A stretch of DNA of 64,000 nt from Erythrocercus mccallii (Eukaryota; Chordata; Aves; Passeriformes; Dicruridae), in NCBI GenBank assembly GCA_013397435.1, contig VZRG01001049.1:174746-238745 (forward strand), given 5' to 3'. Both the position numbers and the translations under genes were made by a program. The notes under the pieces are model-generated. The model was not told where the DNA came from. It was given only the letters and a program-made list of their open reading frames with translations, and did no database searches. Positions 1 to 11,350 of the stretch are shown piece by piece (within the stretch, counting starts at the first letter, position 1; every line of letters begins with the position of its first letter).

Positions 1-95
1 AAGAGAAGAGAAGAGAAGAGAAGAGAAGAGAAGAGAAGAGAAGAGAAGAGAAGAGAAGAGAAGAGAAGAGAAGAGAAGAGAAGAGAAGAGAAGAG
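1..95. repeat. (AAGAG)n pentanucleotide satellite
   Basis: Nineteen perfect copies of AAGAG fill the first 95 bases, and the array is cut by the window edge, so its true length is unknown. One strand is pure purine and the other pure pyrimidine (CTCTT), a composition able to form triplex DNA. The lack of any mismatch suggests a young or still expanding array. Confidence 0.98.
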
Positions 96-377
96 GCATT
101 GTTTAGAGCTATTGGCCAAACACATTGAAAAAATATGACTGAAAAAAATATTTTTTCCACCTCAACAGAATAGAAATTCCATGAAAGTATTTTAAAGATA
201 AGTACTAGTTAAGTAGCTCCCAAATAATCATATTTTTTATTTGAGCTTTATATTTCTCTTAAGTTAAATCCATTAGTAGATTAGGTTTTGCCAGCTCTAT
301 TCATGGCTATTTGATCCTTGAATCCTTTCAAGAAAATCAATGTGTGGCTTTCCAGCTAATTAGCATAGTGTTAATAA
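96..377. other. AT-rich flank upstream of the CpG island
   Basis: AT-rich sequence between the satellite and the CpG island. A TAAT-containing stretch (CTAATTAGC, near 356-364) sits just before the island. No gene is seen here. Confidence 0.6.
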
Positions 378-381
378 CGTG

Positions 382-387
382 TATAAG
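382..387 (+). promoter_or_regulatory. TATA-like box at the edge of the CpG island
   Basis: The hexamer TATAAG lies exactly where AT-rich sequence gives way to the GC-rich island. If it is used, transcription would start near 410-415 on the plus strand. The match and its position are seen directly; its function is inferred. CpG-island promoters often work without a TATA box, so it may be incidental. Confidence 0.3.
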
Positions 388-815
388 GCGGCCAGAGCTG
401 CCGAAACCCCGTACTTCGTCTTACAAGGTCTGCGGGGAAGGTCAGCAGGTCCTGGGGCGGCCGGGCGGGGCGGGCGGGGTGCGGCCTCCCGGGCGGGCCG
501 GGGCTCGCGGGGAGCGGCGGGATCGGGCGGGCAGGCACGGCCGCCCCTCCCCGATTTTCCGCCCCCCTCCCGCTTTTTTCTGCAAATCAAAGCCGCCATC
601 TGCTGTGACAAGTGTTCCCATTCACCTTTTCCCTCTTATCTGCTCCCTCGCAGGGAAGCGCTCCGCAGGCTGACAGCCCCGTCTCCCTGCTGAGGCTGCG
701 CTCCTGCAGCCGCCGCCCCCCGCCCCTCCGGCTGCGCTCCCTCGCCGCGGGGACAAGGGAGACGAGGCTGTGTGGGCCAGCAGCGGCCGTGGAGGTGCCT
801 CCTTATGCCTGAGGT
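386..815. promoter_or_regulatory. CpG island, candidate promoter or first exon
   Basis: This roughly 430-bp block holds about 40 CpG dinucleotides, while the rest of the window is strongly CpG-poor. It has many GGGCGG-type Sp1 boxes (for example around 455-530). Unmethylated CpG islands in birds usually mark promoters. An acceptor-like site (a pyrimidine run ending in CTCGCAG at 647-653) and a weak donor-like site (GAG|GTACCC at 813/814) lie inside; a better donor, AAG|GTAAAA, lies at 1053/1054. Open frames across the island are short, low in complexity and open on both strands because of GC richness, so no coding call is made. It could be a 5' UTR exon, a bidirectional promoter, an alternative promoter or an orphan island. 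Confidence 0.75.
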
Positions 816-2946
816 ACCCCGCCGTTCTCCAGCATCCCTCAGCATCCCCCAGCAGTGGTCTGCTCCTCGTTGTACTTACTACTCCCATTCCTGAAGCAGA
901 TATTGTCCGGGGGAGGGAGGGGGTGGCACGGTGAATGGACGGGCAGGCCCCTTTTCTCGTTTCCCCTTGGCCTTCTTTCCCTCAAACTTGAGCAACTCAC
1001 TGGTATTTTTCGTTTGCTGAGAGGAAATCATTTGGGTGACTGAGAAGCTTAAGGTAAAATGTGTAACAGGCCCTGATAAATCACGGCAGTAATGGCAAAG
1101 CAGCAGATCCCAGAAATGCTGGGGGTAAATATTCTTTCTCTTTTCCACCCAGTCAGCTCATGCTGACATGTCTGTGGTTGCATAGGTGTCAACAGAGAGA
1201 GAATTATTTCCCTGCATGAAGGAAACCTGAGGACAAGAAAAAAAATGATGGTGGAAAGGATAAGTAGCTTCTGTGAGTACTTTTTTCCCCCTGCTGTAAG
1301 GAGAAAAAAACCCCTTTGTTTTGTTCTCTTGTCTGGATGTGACATTTTACACCGCTTCCTTTCTATTCTTTCTTATCCAATGCTAAAGGCTATTGCTATC
1401 TCACACGAGTATTCCTGTGGCAGGCTGTTAGCCCACTGAGGGCTGCCAGCGTGGGCCAGCAGCAGCAGCTCCGTCCTCAGGGCTTCACCCTTGCAGTCCC
1501 ACAGCTTTCTCAGAAGAGTATTGAGTGGTTTCTCAGGGCTAATGCTGATTGCTTGAGAGTTAGTGATGCTTCACTGTAGAGTAAATTCCACGCTCTCAGC
1601 TTTTCACAGCCTTTGGTTCAAACCCCACTGTCCTGGTGTCTCCCTGCAGAGCTGCACAAGACTTTTCTCTTCATTTCCACCATTGGAGGGTGAAGAACTT
1701 TTCAAGTTCAGTAAGGGTTAAGCACAAAATAAATGTCATTAGAGTCACTGGTAACTGATAGAACAACATCACTGGATGTTACTGGAATAAAACTGAGAGT
1801 GGGTGGTAAGCCAGCCTCTGACACCACTAAATATGGCTTGAGAGTGGCTTCAGGTTTTGTAGCCTTTTGACCCTCATAGGTACTTCCCATTCCGTGGGAA
1901 TGTGCTGCTTGGTGCTCTTCTCTTGCAAGCTGTTAGCTTGCAAGTTTTCATTAATCAGCTAACAATATTTGAGGTAATACAAAAACCCTTAGGTTTCAGA
2001 GCTCCTGAAGACTGTGAGGAACTTTGGAGTAACTTGATAATATCAGATAGGTTGATAGGTCAAACCCAATAATGATTAGTGAGAAAAGGTGAAGGACACA
2101 TACAGAAATAGTTAGAATAAATCACAGAAGGCAGTGGATTATCCAGAAAAAAAAAAAAAGGAAGTAATGTGTTAAAATCTGTGAAACTTAAGAAAACAAC
2201 CTTCCTTGTGTAAATTGCACTTCAGCCAATAGAAGGAAAGTTATTCTATCTTTCAAAATTTTTCAGTTCATCAGATAATAAAGAAATTTTAGACAAAGCT
2301 TGATAAGCAAGATGAATGTATCTGCGGAGTGAAACGCTGGAAGTTTTCTATAGAAGCTGCGAGAGATGCGGAAAGATTACCTCAGGGAGAGAAGTGTAAA
2401 TGCAGGAAATCTGGAGGAGACCAGAGACTTGTGAAGTGCTCACAGAGATGTGCCACCGTGAGGGTGTCTAAAGAGGGAGAGCTGCACTCTGCCCAGTGGT
2501 GTAAACCCTAACACTCCATGGCATAGCTCAGACACCCACTGCCAGCTTCAGAAGAAATGTTTTCAAAGTTGGTAAGTTATTTCATAACTCCTTACTGCCA
2601 ATAGATTTATCTTGTCATTGGGGCTGCTCATTCTGGTTGCTTGTGGAGGTCTTGTACTTGTCTCCACTGTTAAACTGTAATGGGATAAAATTACATGTCT
2701 CTGTGCCAGATCTGTAGGGGCTCTCAGTGGATAAATTCTTTTAAAAAGGTTCCTAGTATTCTGTCATGTAAATGTCCTTGAAAGTTGTCTCAAGGACCTT
2801 TGCCCATATCCTTGGTGCTTTCTCCCAGTGCTCTGTATTCATGTGGGCACCACCACATGTCCTTGTTTGAATGTCGGGAAGTTTCTATGGGATGAGACTG
2901 GTCTGGATCCAAGACGTGTTTTTAAATAAAAGAACCTCTCCACAAT
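816..2946. other. Single-copy non-coding DNA
   Basis: Base composition returns to the AT-rich background. A short poly-A run lies near 2148-2159. If the CpG island is a promoter, this would be the first intron or intergenic DNA. No coding or RNA gene and no clear repeat was recognised. Confidence 0.5.
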
Positions 2947-3056
2947 TAAAATAAAATAAAATAAAATAAAATAAAATAAAATAAANTAAAATAAAATAAA
3001 ATAAAATAAAATAAAATAAAATAAAATAAAATAAAATAAAATAAATAAAATAAAAT
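2947..3056. repeat. (TAAAA)n pentanucleotide repeat
   Basis: About 110 bases of near-perfect AAAAT units, with one ambiguous base (N) at 2986 and one shortened unit near the right end. It may derive from an A-rich retroposon tail, but no recognisable retroposon body lies to its left. Confidence 0.97.
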
Positions 3057-6000
3057 GTGTTTGGTTAGTACAGTGTCAAAGTGCTGAGCAGTACATTTTC
3101 TGAGCATGAAACATATTGACAAAAATTCCCTGTCTCACTAGATGAGATTATGATAAAGTGCTGTGGCTTCATCACTGTTACTGCCATGCTGGGTTTTTGC
3201 TTGTTGGTTTTGTTTAGGTTAACGTTTGTAATGTTGCTAAAAAGCAAGTCTCTGCTTGTTCCTGATTCAGCTGTTCTCCTTGTGTGTGGTGGACTAAAGA
3301 AAAGTAATAAGATGCAGGATGGGGATGTAGTGAGCTCTGGCTGGCATGGATGGGACAGAGGGCAAAGAATGTCTCTACTGTTGTGTTGCGAAGTGTGTGC
3401 ATGTCCTGCAGTGCTTTGGGGGCATTACCAGTGATTCAGAGCTTTGGCTTTTGGTTTTTTTCCATGTGACAGATGCAGACTCCTTTTCAGCTTGGCTTGC
3501 TCTTGCACCCAGAGCAGCAATTCCTCGGTCATGGCTCGAGTGGTCTAGCACATCGAGTGATGAGGTGACATGGGAACGTCTGACCCAGCCCTGTGGCCAG
3601 AGCAGAGGGAGCTGCTAGATGTCTGCAAGGATGGAAGACATTTATGTCATCCTTCAGGAAGCTTCTCTACCTTGAACTGAGTGGCAAAGGTTAGACTAAA
3701 TGTTCTGTGCTGATTAATAAAGCCTCTGTGGATGGGGTCCAAGCCAAACCTGTGAACGGTCTCTATCTCTGAATTTCAGTTTGTTACAGCATTTAAGTTG
3801 TAGATACTGTGCTCGTAAAGCATTAATCTAATACTCTGAATTATGAAGCCATTGCAGATGAATTAATGTCTTTTTACAATGAAGTCTTATTTTACCCCTT
3901 ATATTCAACTTCCCGAAAAAAACTCCCTTCAACCTAAAATTTGCATATCTGCTTTTTAACAAATCTGGTAGAACTGTTAGATGGAAAGTATGAGGTAGAT
4001 TAGCGAAGGTATTTCACAGGCTTGGGCATGTAAAATGAGCTGCAGTATTTATTTTGCAATAGCTTCCTCCATTTTTAAACCGTGTCTCGAAGTTGTTGTG
4101 TTTTGGAGGCATGAGCTGTAAGAAGGATGCAGATTGCAGAGGATACATGCTGTTCATGTTGAATTTAAATCAGTTAGACATGCAGTAGCTCACCTCGTGA
4201 GTTTAGGGGGAAGTCAGTTCAAGGCTGGAGGATGATTTTGGCACATATTTACAAAGGCGAAACTATAGGACCCATCAGCCATTTTATTAGAAAGACAAGT
4301 TAAATTCTGCTGGGACATCCTAAAATAAGGTAGCCCTGAAGTCAGAAGCATGCATAATCCTAATACTGAATGTGGTAGGGTAAATATATTTTAAAAAAAA
4401 GTTAAATACCTTTGCATGATGGAAAACCCTAAAGTGTGTACATTTGGGTTTTTTTTAATTTCACCAAAGGTTTATTCTGCTAATGAACTGTGAGAATGAA
4501 GTTCAAATATTACAGTGTTTGTCAACAAATATGTTTTCAGCCTGTTTTGTTTATCAGCTAATTATTTAATTCAAATTGCCAGTAAGATAGAATTATGAGA
4601 CAGCAAATGCAGTACAATTTCATTTTTTGGTGATTTTCTGTGAGTCTCTTTAGATCTTGGGGTTGACTACCTCAAAACACCTCAAAATTTTCAAAAAAGC
4701 TGTTTGTTATATTTACTAACTGCACGAGAAAAAAATCATAGCTTTGCAGGTTAGTTTTGTAATGGTATATATTCTTAATATCCAGATAAACTTCTAATCC
4801 TACTGAATTCTTTTTTTGCCTTCGGTCATATCAGTTGACATTTAGATCCTGAAGTTACTTACATTTAATACAGAAATAAATAAACCCTTTTATCAGTTTT
4901 CAATTGAATGCTTTTCATTTTTTAATCTCTTGTTCTTTCATTATGAGAAACAGTAGATAACTCAAAATTAGATTTTTTTTACTGCCACATTAAAAAGTGC
5001 ATTTTTGTTACTTTTTTGTTACTTGTCTAAACTAGGAGTCCTGTTCTTTTCAATCTCTCTCCCTATGGACATTTTCCTCATATGTCTAATAACGTGGCAC
5101 TGAATTACACAATGATGAACGGAAACAGGCTGTTTCCTGTTGTGCAAGGAGCTTTGATGAGTGGGTCTGCCAATACCATTGATTATCAATTGTCAGTTTA
5201 TACTGAGTATGTGGGATTCAGGGTTAATGGATGGAGTAGGAAATCTTCCTGGTAGGGAAGGGCCAGGAGGGATTTGCCAGTCTAATTTTGGAGCGGATGG
5301 TAAGCAGCACTGTTGAAGGGGCGATGTTCCAAATTCTTTCAAAGAAGTAATTGTTGAACACTTTCTCAATAAACCGTCTCTTGTTTCTGATAAACTCACC
5401 AGCATTTGTTCTGCCTCTCCTTTTCCTGATAGGAGGATCAGGCTAAGCAGAACCAGCATCATCTGAGCCTTTTGCCTCTCTTAACCTGAGCGGTTATTGC
5501 ATGTGAGAACCCTGTGGGAGTGGTGCTAGCCAGGTTTGATAACACTGCATAGGATCTGTTGACTGTGCCGCATCCCTAGGGTCTGGGGCAGCTGGGCACC
5601 AAGTTTGTCCATTGTGGAAGGGCACATGCTTTCCAAGAGAACAGAAACCTGGTGACCATGGTGTTAGCACAAACTCCACAGTGTGATATTGTTGTCCTAA
5701 GCCCTTCTCTGTGATCAATTACACCTTTGGTGGGCCTTGCTTCTGTTTCCACTCTTGTCATTTTCTGGACCATGTCAACTCCAAGGAGGAACTTCCAGGT
5801 GTTTCCTTCAGCACCACCTCCACCTTTCTTCCTCAGCCTATGGTGGTGGTCCAGTGTCCCTTCAGCTCCCTTCCCTTTTCTAGGTGCTCTCCTCATAGCA
5901 GTTTCCTTTCCACGTCACTCACAGCTCCCTCTGGTATAATTTTCTCCACCGAGTCCCAGAGCAGGTACTTATTTTGGGTTGTAACAGGAACATTCAGATA

Positions 6001-6573
6001 TGCAGAACTAGTGCAGTGTAAATAGTTTTGGAGCTGCTTCTCAGGAGTGTTTAGATGATGTCTGGGCATTGTGGTGGACCAATAACCTTGATTGTTGCTT
6101 TGCCTCTCCAAAAACCTACCTTTGTGAAATTCTGTGTCCAAATTATGAATACTCACTTCTCCAAAACTCTTCCTTCCTCTGAAGCAGGTGAGAAAATAGT
6201 TCCTGTAGCTGTTTACTATTTACAGAAATGTCAAAAGTAGTCTTGACTAAAATGTAAACATTAGCAGAGACAGTTCTATAGTGGACATTTTATTGATATG
6301 GACATTTGATTTAACTTCCAAACACCTTGGTTTTCATTCATAACCTCAAATCTGGGAATGTTTAATCTATATGCATGGATGCTTAGGAAATTAGGAATTT
6401 CCTCTGTGGTAAACTGACTTCAGGCTGAGTGTGGTTGTTAATTTATGTCATAAAAACAATAAAATTCCATTATCCAGATACCATTTCTCAAACTTTGATC
6501 TGACGTGTAAAATAGCGATTCTGAACTGATTTAACGTCATGGCTTCTGACTCTTATATTGTATGTGTGAAGAA
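3057..6573. other. Single-copy non-coding DNA
   Basis: AT-rich sequence with many short homopolymer runs. A minus-strand open frame at 5193-5462 (89 codons) starts with a hydrophobic stretch like a signal peptide (MMLVLLSLILLSG), but the rest matches nothing I know and the flanking frames are full of stops, so it is taken as chance. Around 3660-3700 there is a faint likeness to a CR1 3' end, too weak to call. Confidence 0.45.
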
Positions 6574-6603
6574 ATGTCCATAGGACATTTTTCCTATGGA
6601 CAT
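6574..6603. repeat. Perfect 12-bp inverted repeat (hairpin)
   Basis: The arms ATGTCCATAGGA (6574-6585) and TCCTATGGACAT (6592-6603) are perfect reverse complements around a 6-base loop, CATTTT. Pairing does not continue outside the arms, so the stem is too short for a typical microRNA precursor. Confidence 0.9.
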
Positions 6604-8690
6604 AAATGAATTTGTGCTTTCTATATTTCACTCTGGGTTTATTGCCTTAAATACAGCATACAGAGAAGCATAAAGGACAGAGAAGAAACATAAAAATGTC
6701 ATTATCAGCCCCTGAATGACCCTGATAAGAGTAGCTACAGGAATGGCCCTTCAATGCATCCTCTCAGGACTCATAGTTCTGAGCAAATATTCTTATAAGG
6801 ATCACTAGAAAGAGGAGTTACTGTATAGAAAATGTATGTCTGTGTGTGTGATAAAGGCAGTCAGGGCAAGTTTTTAAAATTAGTATTTTAAGTCTTCTGT
6901 AATTCGCAGCGAATCAAAACATTATTGTGTGAATAACATGTAAAGAGATAGTATTATAAATGCATGCTACATTTCTGTATCTGCATACCCAAGGAAAGAA
7001 AATTTAATTCAATTCCATAATTTTTGTCATGCAATTGCTGTAAAAAAAAAATCTCACTTCTCTTGCATCTGTCACTACAGTGAATATGAATATACGTTCA
7101 GGCAGCAATATCTTGGTAGATTGCAGAGAGGTTTCTGTTCTTCCCCAGACTGTGGCAAAAATAGGTGTTTGTTAAAATGAGAGAGAAAAAAATCCTCTTT
7201 TGCTTTAGAATCTTTCCATTTTTATTTTACTGAGAACTCCTTTAATGTTTTGTTTTCTGTTGGTTTTACTTCTTCTTATACCTCACCAGTAAAGAATAAA
7301 ACAGAGCTGTGGAGTAAAGCAAAAGAAAGCAGGTAAAGAGGAAGGATTTACTAATCCCTAATTTTGACATAAAGCTTCAGAGAAAACAGTGATTGAATGA
7401 AAAAGTTTGTCCCAGAGCTGTCAAAGGAAAACATTACTGGAAGCTGTTACAATTTTTGAGGAATTTGAATCATCACCACTTGCAAGGGAGCAATCAGCTG
7501 CATTTGCTTAGCAATACAGTGAACTGAGATTTCTTTTTCCTGACTGCTGATGCTGAATTACTGGCACTGTTTGACTACTTTCTGAAATACTCCTTTCCTA
7601 AGGCACAACATTTTTTGGGATCCAAAATGTAGTCATGATTTCTGTAGATTAGATTTATTGAAATACCCTGGTGGAACTCATTGCTGTGGTACAGAAGTCT
7701 CATCTGATCCCTGCTTTTAACATGCACATTCCTAAATTGAGAAATCCATTGTTCTGCCTTAAACCATTAAGGACACAGATTAAACTATCCAAAACCAAAG
7801 CACTTAATGAGGAGTAGCCCTCAAAACATGTATACATGTGTTTGTGCTTGGGAAGCATCTGTATTTTGTGCCACCCAAATCTTTATTACTTTTAAAGGGT
7901 GAGAATTGTTATTTCTGAAAACAAAGTGTGAGGGGGATGCGAGGTGGCACTGCTTACTGAGATCTTTGCAAAAGTACATGACCCAGAAATTTCAGTGTCC
8001 TCAGTGTTGCCAATGCATGGATTGCTGCAGGCAGATGTGTATGTATGCAAGGGAACATGAATTGTTTAGTTTTATATGTTTAAGTGCATGTGACTTTCTA
8101 GGTAGGACACATTTGTTTTTCACAACTAAAATCTATTAGAATGCAATGTGCCCTTTGCTGGACACAATGGGGAATATTAAACAGAATAAAAGTTTTAAAG
8201 TGCTGCAATTGCTTAATGTGCAAAACCAGCAGATAAACTTTCTTTATGCTTCCCCATGTCCTGGGACGTTTAAAATATCCTGCTCAGAGCCATCCTTACC
8301 TTGCCTAATTCTGGCGTTATATCTGAGATGAAACACTTCCATCCTGAGGTGGGTCCTTGGCAGTCTTTAATATGACAAAATGATTTGGGCTTCCTGTCAT
8401 TCAGCTTAAATCACTTTTCTACCCATGCATATGAAAAGCTTCAGTGCAGTCCTCGATGGCCTCAAGAAAAACATGTCTGGTCCCAGCCTAACCCTCAGCT
8501 GCATGGCACTGCACTGTCATCATAATTGGATGTGATAGATTTTCACTCTGCTTTACTAAAATTTTGTTTGTAATTGAGAAAATGTGCCACTTGCAGTTGA
8601 AAATAAATTAGCCCAGAGCAACAGCAGCTTGACTGTTTTTTAAAACTCTGTGTGTGGGCTTTTTAAATACATACACACACATACATACCT

Positions 8691-8714
8691 AAAAATAAAA
8701 ATAAAAATAAAAAA
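8691..8714. repeat. (AAAAAT)n microsatellite
   Basis: Four units with a 6-base period, preceded by a short ACATAC-type tract at 8669-8688. Confidence 0.85.
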
Positions 8715-9623
8715 CAGGTCAAGATTGTAGCTAGGATTAAAAATATATCCCTTTCATTTTTAAATGGCATTCTGAACTCCATTTTCTCGATGTGTGTTGT
8801 ACATTTTCCCCCGCAGAGAGAGTGAAAACATAAAAGCAATACAGCAGACTGCAGCACGGGGGAGGGTTTCTTTCCTTCCTTGCACTTCCTACTTTTGTCA
8901 AGCCACCTGAGAAGTTGATATGAGAAGGGCATTTTAGAATAAAGACATTACTCTGACAGCAAATACAAATGAAATAAAATTGGCCTAAGGCTTTGATGCC
9001 AGAACCTGAATGGAGAGCTGAGACTTAGCAATGCACTAGTTTAATACACCAGAGAAATAGAACTAGAATAATTTGCAATGCGGGATGATGAAAGAAGAAA
9101 ATATAACAAACCCAGAGATTAAAATAGAGTTTCCAGCCTGTGTGTATTCACATTTTGCACTCAAGTTGACCCACAAACATTGCAAGAGAAGCAAATATGC
9201 ACTTTTCTCTTCTTTTGGAACAAAGCTGTTTGACGTGTGGAGATAGCATGTTAGGATCTCAACCTTGACATCCCAGAGGGAAGGATCTGAAGGTCTCACA
9301 GTTTTGGATGAAGTTTTCTTCATGGATACATTCTGACTCTAGAAATAGCCATCACCAGCCACATTATGCCATTGCTTTGGTCACTGAGCAGGCAAATGGG
9401 CTTTGTCATTGAAGAGAAGGAATCCTTGAGAGAAAGAGGGCACCTTGTGCATGTGATTGGTGCTCCTTTTCCCTGGACATGTGTACACACATCCCTATCT
9501 CTCTCATGATCCAATTACTTTCCCTAGTGGAAAAACGTTAAAGTTTTTTTTTTAAGGATTTTTTCGGTTTTGTGCTTGTACAGCATTTACAACCAGAAGT
9601 GATCCTATGTGTTGCCACAATGC

Positions 9624-9644
9624 AAAAAAAAAAAAAAAAAAAAA
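9624..9644. repeat. Poly-A tract
   Basis: Twenty-one consecutive A residues. No retroposon body is recognisable upstream, so slippage is as likely an origin as retroposition. Confidence 0.9.
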
Positions 9645-11039
9645 CACCAAAGAAGAAGAAAAAATAGCTAGGGGCTTAAAGACTGAATTGTTTCACATTA
9701 ACATAGAGGTCTGTTTAGTTTCATATCCTCCAGAAGACCTTGTTTATTGGTCTCTAATGTTTCTCAGGTTTGTATGACCCAAATATGAATTGTTTGACTT
9801 TTTTTGCAATAGGCATTTTGGGAAGTACTGAATTCATTTTTTGGTATTAAGTCAGCTGTAGAGAAAAATAAATAAATTGCTGAAGTATCAGAGCCAATTA
9901 TGGGCACTGGTTCATGTGCTGGCTTCTACATTTCTCTTTCAGATATTTAAATGATTTCAATGCACAGACCCAGTCATTCCAAGTCTTTGGATGTATTTAA
10001 AGCAATTGAAAATCCCTTTTCAACACAAAAGTCAAATAATCTTATAGCCACTTTTGACAAATACTGATGGTTACCTTCAGACTGTGTCAGGATGTAAGTT
10101 TTAACACAAAATTTGACTTGCTGGTAAAGGAGTGTTTAAGTTACACAAGAAAAGTGACATAAAGTACAAGTATATAACAACAATTACTCCTTTTTAAAAA
10201 AACCTACAAACCATGGTTCAAAGACTACATTATCCTCATTTCCTGGTATAAGTCACTTCATTTTCTTCAGATGTAGAACTTGATTGAAACAGAGAGTGAT
10301 TTGCAGTAAATAAATGTAAGTCATACAGAATTATATAGGTTTTTTCCTAAAGGGAGGCTTTGCTATCATACAAACTACTCTTAGGAAGGAAAGTAACAAT
10401 TCAAATAAACCAGTCATTAATTTACATCTAAGTCTGAATCCTCCAAGCCATTAATTTTGGGTGGCAAGAGTACTGCTCTTGTCTGATTCTGTCTGTAGAG
10501 TAAGAAGATAGTGCTGCTATCTCTTTCATCAGGAATTTACGTATGTTAGAAAAGCAATAACTTTTTCACAAGTATACCAACTATCACAAGTAAACAGCTT
10601 CTTCAAGCCTAATGGCAAAACCTCCAGCATGCCAAAGCAGCAGTGCACTTGTTTATTATCATATAGAGTTTAACCTGTTTTTACACTGTTTGATTTCCTG
10701 CTTTTCACGCAGATATAGAAAATCTAGGCTAGGGTGTAAAGGAAGGCAAAGCTTGTCAGCAAGAGCTGACCAGCTGGTGATGGAGGTTATTAACTGAGGA
10801 CAAAGCAGACATTTACAACAGTGGCACAGAAAAGGGAGAATTAAGCAGAGATCCTCAGTAATATTTTTCTCCTTCAGAAATATCACTTTGTCTACAGCCA
10901 TTCAAACACTTGGGGAAAAGAAAGAAATATGAATGTTTAGGCTTCCCCTAGGCATTTTCCATGCTCTAGATATCCCGACTGTAGCAGAGTATCCTAGCTC
11001 ATCACTGAACGTCTCAAATATGCCCTTCCCCTCACTGGC

Positions 11040-11350
11040 TGGAGGGACTAATTTATGAAGAGAGATTAAAAGAATTAAATATAGATAGCTTTGCTAAGTG
11101 AGGACTACAGTGGGACAAAAGAATAGCCTACAAATACATGGAGGGGCTTAATTCCTGAGGGAGGTGAATTATTTAGGACAATAGGAGTGGGTTTAACTAA
11201 GAGTAATGGGATGAAATTAAGAATAGGAAAAATTTGGCTGAATATATAAAAGAATCCTTCTTGACAGCTAGATCAATTTGGGCATGGATGACTGTCCCTT
11301 GGGAAGTGATGAAAGACCCGTCATTTGGTACACTTAGAGACAGGCTTTGA
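11040..11350 (+). mobile_element. Ancient CR1/L3-like LINE 3' remnant
   Basis: The segment follows, in order, the 3' end of ORF2 of old amniote CR1/L3-type LINEs. Landmarks are a GAAGAGAGATTAAAAGAATT block at 11058, the CCTACAAATACATGGAGGG block near 11128, ATGGGATGAAATTAAGAA near 11207, the CTTGACAGCTAGATCAATT block near 11260, and CCCTTGGGAAGTGATG near 11296. Many substitutions and frame breaks show it has long been dead. It encodes no intact reverse transcriptase. Identification is from memory of the family, so the subfamily is not assigned. Confidence 0.72.

Larger units (their letters stand above)
6604..11039. other. Single-copy non-coding DNA with small A-rich repeats
   Basis: AT-rich sequence containing an (AAAAAT)n tract at 8691-8714 and a 21-base poly-A run at 9624-9644. 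Open frames are short and resemble nothing known. The left limit of the next repeat remnant is blurred and may reach back to about 10960. Confidence 0.45.

Noticed and set aside
3660..3720. CR1 3' end likeness (TTAGACTAAATGTTCT)
   Set aside because: Too short and lacks the octamer tail or other CR1 landmarks.
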